In this document: in pieces, positions 58,033-64,000 of the stretch
Position numbering within the stretch: the first letter of the stretch is position 1
Layout of the letters: every line of letters begins with the position of its first letter
Origin: Bacteroidales bacterium
GTDB taxonomy: Bacteria; Bacteroidota; Bacteroidia; Bacteroidales; Muribaculaceae
NCBI GenBank assembly: GCA_014800795.1
Contig: JAAVFL010000009.1
Location: forward strand, 84,277 to 148,276
Length of the DNA: 64,000 nt
Reading direction: 5' to 3'
The notes under the pieces: model-generated
The model's database searches: none
What the model saw: the letters and a program-made list of their open reading frames with translations, nothing else
What the model was told of the DNA's origin: nothing
Program-made: the position numbers and the translations under genes

Positions 58033-61000
58033 ATGAAATTTCTGAGAAATCTCATAACTGCCGGCGCCGCCGCGGCAGCTTTTGCCGCATGGGGAGCCGA
58101 CAGCAGTCTGGAAAGCCGGTTCGCCACCCCACCCGATGATGTAAAAACGGGGGTTTACTGGTACTGGATCGAGGGAAACATCACCGAAGAGGGTGTGATA
58201 AAAGATCTCGAAGCCATGAAGCGGGCCGGAATAAACCGCGCGTTCATAGCCAATATAGGCGGTCCCGGAACAGGCGACCCCAACGCCCTCCATAAAGTGG
58301 AGTTCATGGGCGAAGAGTGGTGGCGCATCACTCACGCCGCGCTCAAGCGCGCTACCGAACTCGGCATCGAAATTGGTATCTTCAATTCGCCCGGCTGGAG
58401 CCAGTCGGGCGGTCCCTGGATCAAGCCCAACCAGACGATGCGATATCTCGCCTCCACGCGCCGCAAGGTGAAGGGACCGGGCAAGGTGATCGTCGAGCTA
58501 CCCGAACCTGTGGCTGAGTTCGAAGATGTGAAGGTGATCGCTTTCCCCAACCCGGTAAAGGAGACCGCGGTACTTTCGCCACGCAACGCCAGCGTATCGG
58601 TGAGCCCTGCCGCCGAGGGAATGGAGGCGATGTTCGACGGCGACAACCTTACGGGAATGACTTTTGCCGCCGACGGCGCCACTACAGTGGAGTTTAAAGC
58701 CGGAGAACCCTTCACAGCCCGCAGCATAGTGGTGAGAGCACTACCCTCGCCGCTCTCTACCGATGTGGAGGTGCAGGCTCTTGAAAAAAATGGCAGCTAC
58801 ACCACCGTGAGCCGCTTCCCGCTCTACCGCGTGCGCGACTGGAAGAAGGTCGGTTTCGATCCATATGCCGATGTGGCTATGAGCTTCGAACCTGTCACCG
58901 CCGAGGCTTTCAGAGTGATCTTCCACTCCGGGGGCACACAGAACGGAATCGCCGAACTTACGCTATCGGGCGCTCCACGTGTGGAAAGATTCAAGGAGAA
59001 ATCGCTCGCCAAGCTGTTCCAGACCGAGGTTCCCGCCTGGGAGGAATACCTGTGGCGCGAACAGCCCGAGGCATACGACCGCTCGCTGGGGCTGCAACCG
59101 AAAGAGGTGATTGATATCTCCGACTGCCTCCGGCCCGACGGCACCCTGGTATGGGACGCTCCGGCGGGAGAGTGGATCGTAATGCGCTCGGGAATGGCGC
59201 CCACAGGAGTTGTGAACGAGCCGGCATGCCCCGACGCCACAGGCTATGAAGTCGACAAACTGAGCCGGGAGCATGCCGAAAACCATTTCCACGACTACAT
59301 AGGCCAGATTCTGGAACGGATTCCCGAAGAAGACCGCCGCTGCTTCAAAGTGTTGGTTCAGGACAGCTACGAGGTTGGCGGTCAGAACTTCACCGACAAC
59401 ATGATCGAGATATTCCGCGAACGCTACGGCTACGACCCGCTCCCCTATCTTCCTGTATTGGAAGGATATGTAGTAGGTAGTCAGCACGATTCCGACGCTT
59501 TCCTGTGGGACCTGCGGCGCCTTGTGGCCGACCGCATTTCGTATGAATATGTAGGGGGTACACGCGAGGTGGCTCACCGCCACGGGCTCACCACATGGCT
59601 TGAGAATTACGGCCACTGGGGCTTCCCCGGAGAGTTTCTGCAATACGGCGGACAAGCCGACGAGGTAGGAGGCGAATTCTGGGTCGATCCGCCCTACGGC
59701 GAGATAGAGAACCGCCTGGCAACATCATGCTCGCATATCTACGGCAAACCGCTCACCTCGTCGGAATCGAGCACAAGCGCCGGACCTGCTTACCTGCGCA
59801 CACCCGACGATCTGAAGCCCCGCATGGACCGCTATTTCACCTACGGCATCAACAACACCGTTCTCCATCTCTATATCCAGCAACCCGACGAGCTGCGTCT
59901 GCCCGGCTCGAACGCCTGGTTCGGAACGGAATTCGACCGCAACAATACATGGTTCAAGCATATGGACCTGTACACCGACTACATAAAGCGGTGTAACCTG
60001 ATGATGCGTCAGGGGTGGTATCAGTCGGATGTCGCCTACTTCATCGGCGAGGACGCACCCCGCATGGTAGGCAAAATGGAACCGTGGATTCCTGCCGGCT
60101 ACCAGTTCGAGCATATCAACGCCGAGGTTATAATCCGCGATCTCGAAGTAAAAGACGGTATGCTGACCCTTCCCCACGGCATCACATTCAAAGCCCTCGT
60201 GCTTCCTCCGACACTGAAGACAATGCGCCCCGAACTGATGCGTAAGATCGAGCGGCTCGTTAGGGATGGCGCTATAGTAGTGGGCCCCGCTCCCGAGCGC
60301 TCTCCAAGCCTCGAACATGGCTCAAAAGCCGATAAGGAGGTTCGGAAACTCGCCCGCAAGGTGTGGGGCGACGTTGACGGCGACAAGGTGAAACAGCGCC
60401 GCTACGGCAAGGGTATGGTGTTCCACGGTATGGAGTTCGCCGACATCTTCGGCCAGCTCGGCTATCCGCCCGACTGCAAAGTGCCCGACGGACTGAACAT
60501 CTACCAGGGTCACCAGAAAGATGGCGATACAGATATTTACATACTCTCGAATCAGGAGGGACGGCCCGTTACGATGGATGTAGCTTTCCGGCTCACCGGC
60601 AAGCAGCCGGAGCTATGGGAACCGCTCACCGGAAGCCGCCGCACCCTGCCCGCCTACTCTTTCACGGAGCAGACCACCGTGGTACCTGTTAAGCTCGACA
60701 AGGGGGAATGTGTGTTCGTAGTGTTCCGCGAGCCAGGCGAGGGGGGCAACGGCGATATCGCTGCCAACTATCCCGCTCCTGTTGCGGTTCAGGAGATAAC
60801 CACTCCATGGGACGTTACTTTCGACGGAGCGTTCAAAACTCCGGCTCCCATCCGTCTCGAACATCTTGAAAACCTCTCTGAAAACGCCGCCGACAGCGTG
60901 CGCTACTTCTCGGGCAACATCGCCTACACCACTACCGCCCCGCTGCGCAGAGCCGCCGCAGGAGAGCGTCAGATGCTCGCTTTCGATAAGGTTGGCACAA

Positions 61001-61266
61001 TGGGAAAGGTCTACATCAACGGGAAATATGCCGGAGGTGTATGGACAACACCCTATCAGGTTGATATCACTGACTTCGTGACCGATGGCGACAACGAAAT
61101 CCGCGTTGAAGTAGCCAACACCTGGGTGAACCGAATAGTGGGCGACCTGAACCTACCGGAAGAGGAGCGCGACGTCTACCTCTTCGTAAATCCTCACCGC
61201 GCCGACAGCCCTCTTCCCCCCTCGGGCCTTATAGGAAAAGCAAGGATAGAAGTTAAGAGATTATAG
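58033..61266 (+). CDS. Large glycoside hydrolase (GH106/alpha-L-rhamnosidase-like with GH2-type sugar-binding C-terminus)
   Basis: ORF (start MKFLRNLITAG); PPDDVKTGVYWYWIEGNITEEGVIKDLEAMKRAGINRAFIANIG. Confidence 0.78.
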   Translation: MKFLRNLITAGAAAAAFAAWGADSSLESRFATPPDDVKTGVYWYWIEGNITEEGVIKDLEAMKRAGINRAFIANIGGPGTGDPNALHKVEFMGEEWWRITHAALKRATELGIEIGIFNSPGWSQSGGPWIKPNQTMRYLASTRRKVKGPGKVIVELPEPVAEFEDVKVIAFPNPVKETAVLSPRNASVSVSPAAEGMEAMFDGDNLTGMTFAADGATTVEFKAGEPFTARSIVVRALPSPLSTDVEVQALEKNGSYTTVSRFPLYRVRDWKKVGFDPYADVAMSFEPVTAEAFRVIFHSGGTQNGIAELTLSGAPRVERFKEKSLAKLFQTEVPAWEEYLWREQPEAYDRSLGLQPKEVIDISDCLRPDGTLVWDAPAGEWIVMRSGMAPTGVVNEPACPDATGYEVDKLSREHAENHFHDYIGQILERIPEEDRRCFKVLVQDSYEVGGQNFTDNMIEIFRERYGYDPLPYLPVLEGYVVGSQHDSDAFLWDLRRLVADRISYEYVGGTREVAHRHGLTTWLENYGHWGFPGEFLQYGGQADEVGGEFWVDPPYGEIENRLATSCSHIYGKPLTSSESSTSAGPAYLRTPDDLKPRMDRYFTYGINNTVLHLYIQQPDELRLPGSNAWFGTEFDRNNTWFKHMDLYTDYIKRCNLMMRQGWYQSDVAYFIGEDAPRMVGKMEPWIPAGYQFEHINAEVIIRDLEVKDGMLTLPHGITFKALVLPPTLKTMRPELMRKIERLVRDGAIVVGPAPERSPSLEHGSKADKEVRKLARKVWGDVDGDKVKQRRYGKGMVFHGMEFADIFGQLGYPPDCKVPDGLNIYQGHQKDGDTDIYILSNQEGRPVTMDVAFRLTGKQPELWEPLTGSRRTLPAYSFTEQTTVVPVKLDKGECVFVVFREPGEGGNGDIAANYPAPVAVQEITTPWDVTFDGAFKTPAPIRLEHLENLSENAADSVRYFSGNIAYTTTAPLRRAAAGERQMLAFDKVGTMGKVYINGKYAGGVWTTPYQVDITDFVTDGDNEIRVEVANTWVNRIVGDLNLPEEERDVYLFVNPHRADSPLPPSGLIGKARIEVKRL

Positions 61267-61350
61267 AAATCGAGAGACGGGGAAGCCAAGTTGTAAACAA
61301 ATAGAGCAAGGATAGATCCTCTATCTGCAATATTCCCATCAAAAAAAACG

Positions 61351-61376
61351 AGGCTGCCGGAAACGACCGGCAGCCT
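61351..61376. terminator. Stem-loop between convergent genes
   Basis: AGGCTGCCGG-aaacga-CCGGCAGCCT flanked by A- and T-runs. Confidence 0.88.
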
Positions 61377-61431
61377 GTTTTTTATCATGCGTATTCTTAC
61401 TTTAACTTCTAAACTTCTTAACTTCGTAATT

Positions 61432-62805
61432 TCAAAAATCCGTATGCCGGAAGTCGGAGGTCAGGGGGCGGTTCTGGGCACGGCTGGTATTGATCGGTGC
61501 CCATGCAAGTCCCTCGTAGTGACCGTCGTAATCAATTGATGTCCATGCCCGCACGAGGTCTACAATCACCTTGCCGGGGAAACGGGCGGGGAGGTCGGCG
61601 AACTCGGCTTCCTTATTGGTAACTACCAGAACATCGGCATTCTCAGCCACGGCCGCGAGATCGTCGCTAACCAGATGATGGAGATGAGGGATTTTGTCGA
61701 GAATGAACTGACGGTTTGTGCCGGTCAGCTGGCTGACCTTCACATTCTTGTCGTAGATTGATATCTCATAACCCTTTCCGAGAAGTGTCTCCACAACCTC
61801 AACTATAGGGGAACAACGCAGATCGTCGGTTCCCGCCTTGAAGCTGAGACCGAGAATTGCCACGCGGCGCTTGCCGATCTCCATTATAAGGTCGGCGGCA
61901 CGACGCTTCTGCAGCTCATTGCTCTCGGCGATATGGTTTATGACGGGGGTATCGACATAGTGGTCGCGCGCCAATGTGCGGAACGCCTTTGAATCTTTCG
62001 GCAGACACGAGCCTCCGTAGGCGAAACCTGGCTTGAAATAGTAGGGCGAGATGTTCAGCTGACGGTCGCGGCAGAAGATGTCCATCACTTTGTGGGAGTC
62101 AATGCCGAGGGCCTTGCAGATACAGCCCACCTCATTGCCGAATACGATCTTGAGGGCGTGGAATGTATTGTTGACATATTTCATTACCTCGGCTACACGC
62201 ACATCTGTAGCGATAAATTCGCCGGGCAGAGGGCGGTAAAGCTCCTGAAATATGGCGGCAGCCCGCTCGGAATCGGTGCCGATGAGTGTCAGCGGTGGAT
62301 TTAGAAAATCGTGGACAGACGTACCTTCGCGCAGAAACTCCGGATTCGACACCACGGCGAACCCTTCGTTGCGACGCTTTCCGGAAGCCTTCTCGATGAT
62401 GGAACCCACCTCCTCGTTAGTTCCGGGCATCACAGTGGAGCGGATGGCAACAACATGGAAAGTATTTTTATCGCGCAGAGCCTCACCTATCTGACGCGCG
62501 ACGGCATAGATGTAGTCGAGATTCAGGTGACCGTGGGGCGTGGAAGGGGTTCCGACTGCTATGAAAGAAATATCAGTGGCGGCCACAGCCTCGGCAGCGT
62601 CGGTAGTGGCCCGCATGCGTCCGGAGTCGTGTCCCTTCCTGCAGAGCTCCTCGATATCGCGCTCAATGATGGTGGGGCGCCCGTCGTTAATGAGCGCAAC
62701 CTTGTCGGCCGACACGTCGCATCCTACAACGTTATGCCCCATGTGAGCGAAGCAGGCAGCGCCTACGCATCCGACGTAGCCAAGTCCAAAAATACTAATG
62801 TCCAT
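61432..62805 (-). CDS. UDP-glucose/GDP-mannose 6-dehydrogenase family protein
   Basis: ORF; MDISIFGLGYVGCVGAACFAHMGHNVVGCD, FAYGGSCLPKDSKAF, ILGLSFKAGTDDLRCSP. Confidence 0.94.
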   Translation of the reverse strand: MDISIFGLGYVGCVGAACFAHMGHNVVGCDVSADKVALINDGRPTIIERDIEELCRKGHDSGRMRATTDAAEAVAATDISFIAVGTPSTPHGHLNLDYIYAVARQIGEALRDKNTFHVVAIRSTVMPGTNEEVGSIIEKASGKRRNEGFAVVSNPEFLREGTSVHDFLNPPLTLIGTDSERAAAIFQELYRPLPGEFIATDVRVAEVMKYVNNTFHALKIVFGNEVGCICKALGIDSHKVMDIFCRDRQLNISPYYFKPGFAYGGSCLPKDSKAFRTLARDHYVDTPVINHIAESNELQKRRAADLIMEIGKRRVAILGLSFKAGTDDLRCSPIVEVVETLLGKGYEISIYDKNVKVSQLTGTNRQFILDKIPHLHHLVSDDLAAVAENADVLVVTNKEAEFADLPARFPGKVIVDLVRAWTSIDYDGHYEGLAWAPINTSRAQNRPLTSDFRHTDF

Positions 62806-62882
62806 ATCTTATTCTCCGATATCTGAGGTATAAAAAAAAGAAAGACAGCTCCTCCACCGCCGTTTTCTCCGGGCCTGCCGGC

Positions 62883-63464
62883 TCAGAGCTTAAGGGTGAG
62901 CATCTTCCAGATGGTGAGGGTGAAAATCTTGAGGTCAAGCCATAGCGAATACTTGTCGATATACTCGAGATCGGCGCTCACACGGTTCGCCATATCCTGA
63001 ACCGTGGGGGTCGGGCCGCGGAAGCCTTTCACCTGCGCATAGCCTGTAAGGCCGGGACGCATATCGTGACGCCGCATATAATCCTTGATCTGCGGCGCGT
63101 AATATTCCGTATGTGAAATCATATGTGGGCGGGGGCCGATCACCGACATGTCGCCGCAAAGCACATTCCACATCTGGGGAAGTTCATCGAGCGACGAACG
63201 GCGCAGAAAGCGCCCAATGGGGGTGATACGGGGGTCGTTGCCGGAGGCCTGACGGGTGTCGGCCTCGTTGTTGACATACATAGAGCGAAATTTCAGAAGG
63301 TCGAATTCCCGCCCCTTGTAACCCGTTCGACGCTGACGGAAGAACACGCCACCCGGCGATGTAAGTCCAATCAAGAGGGCGAGAATAAGCCATACAGGGG
63401 ACAGCACTACTATTACAAGTAGTGCGAACACTATATCGAATATGCGCTTTATTGCCTTCTGCAT
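62883..63464 (-). CDS. Undecaprenyl-phosphate sugar transferase (short form)
   Basis: ORF 193 aa; KRIFDIVFALLVIVVLSPVWLI, FDLLKFRSMYVN, RRSSLDELPQMWNVLCGDMSVIGPRP. Confidence 0.93.
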   Translation of the reverse strand: MQKAIKRIFDIVFALLVIVVLSPVWLILALLIGLTSPGGVFFRQRRTGYKGREFDLLKFRSMYVNNEADTRQASGNDPRITPIGRFLRRSSLDELPQMWNVLCGDMSVIGPRPHMISHTEYYAPQIKDYMRRHDMRPGLTGYAQVKGFRGPTPTVQDMANRVSADLEYIDKYSLWLDLKIFTLTIWKMLTLKL

Positions 63465-63621
63465 GTTTAGTCAGCAGTCAATGAAAAAGATGTGTTCCGC
63501 TATCCGTTGCAGTCCTCAGAGAGAAATATAACGTGAGGTTGTACACATCAGTAACGTTAAATAACGTTTATTTATTGTGTGACTTCGCGGCTCCCTGATA
63601 AATTAACACATAACAAAAAAA

Positions 63622-63718
63622 GGGTAAGCTAACTACATCGCGCCGCTACAACCCCCTACCGTTGCTTCGATCAAGACCTGGCGGAGTTCAGGGGGAGCAT
63701 GCCGTGTAGGACTTACCC
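63622..63718 (-). ncRNA. ffs: Bacterial small signal recognition particle RNA (4.5S-like)
   Basis: Minus strand GGGTAAGTCCTACACGGCATGCTCCCCCTGAACTCCGCCAGGTCTTGATCGAAGCAACGGTAGGGGGTTGTAGCGGCGCGATGTAGTTAGCTTACCC; 5'/3' ends pair (GGGTAAG/CTTACCC), CCAGGTC...GAAGCAAC domain IV signature, GATGTAGTTAGC near 3' end. Confidence 0.88.
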
Positions 63719-63723
63719 GACTG

Positions 63724-63754
63724 CAAAGTTACACATTTTTTCTGAATATGCAAA
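63724..63754 (-). promoter_or_regulatory. ffs promoter
   Basis: Minus strand TTTG (63751-63754 on +) - 19 nt - TAACTTTG (63724-63731). Confidence 0.75.
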
Positions 63755-63880
63755 GAAAGAAGAAAAGAAGTACAGAAATAAAGAGCCTGGAGCAAGAGCA
63801 ATAAATCCATAGGAACATGCGGACTCTTCTGTTCTATTGTTCTCCAGTTCTCCCGCTCCCCCGCTTTAACTTCCCCTCTG
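63755..63880. repeat. Inverted pair of 8-bp-periodic purine/pyrimidine tracts
   Basis: GARR words starting 63759/63767/63775/63783, then TTC-like words ending 63834/63842/63850/63858/63874. Confidence 0.75.
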
Positions 63881-64000
63881 ATAAGTAAGTCGTGAAAATT
63901 ATTTTATACTTTCAGGGAGTGTATTTTTGAGCGACTTTCGCTCGAAGATGAAGGAGTGTAGATGTCTACACGTTATCGCCTGCGCTTTTGAGCTTGTCGA
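63881..64000. repeat. Structured repeat (MITE-like) copy B, inverted relative to copy A, cut by window edge
   Basis: ATAAGTAAGTCGTGAAAATTATTTTATA terminus plus core GAAGATGAAGGAGTGTAGatgtCTACACGTTATCGCCTGCGCTTTTGAGCTTGTCGA, matching the reverse complement of 28569-28789. Confidence 0.85.

Noticed and set aside
1-64000. CRISPR arrays, tRNA or rRNA genes, prophage or integrase modules
   Set aside because: None recognised by eye: no regularly spaced identical repeats with unique spacers, no rRNA or tRNA-like signatures, no transposase, integrase or phage structural genes. A tRNAscan-SE/CRISPR finder run would be decisive.

Overview
The window looks like a Bacteroidales chromosome, probably Muribaculaceae-like. 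That is inferred from TAnnTTTG-type promoters, type V pilus genes, DUF5689/DUF6359 lipoproteins and GH43/GH92/rhamnosidase-type glycosidases; no database search was possible. Most of it is ordinary core genome: rnhA, alanine dehydrogenase, aroK, mscL, a DUF349 protein, a DEAD-box helicase, xseAB, a peptidylprolyl isomerase, an M16 peptidase, recA, a complete glycine-cleavage/lipoate operon (lplA-gcvT-gcvH-gcvPA-gcvPB-lpdA), ruvB and polysaccharide genes. Accessory modules are: (i) a SusC-like TonB receptor with no SusD, next to two OB-fold-type DUF5689 lipoproteins; (ii) a split HipA-like pair in the order kinase then HipA-N-like, whose start codon abuts a structured ~221-bp repeat; (iii) a Phd/RelE-like toxin-antitoxin pair; (iv) a six-gene type V (Mfa/Fim) pilus locus. 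Two features are absent from the ORF track: a truncated ELWVSDGT-repeat protein gene at the left edge (minus strand) and an SRP RNA (ffs) near the right edge. The strongest unexplained signals are the HipA-like pair with its structured repeat leader (second copy at the right edge), and a dispersed family of intergenic tracts with an 8-bp period (consensus about GAAGTNNA), often in inverted pairs and touching stop or start codons.
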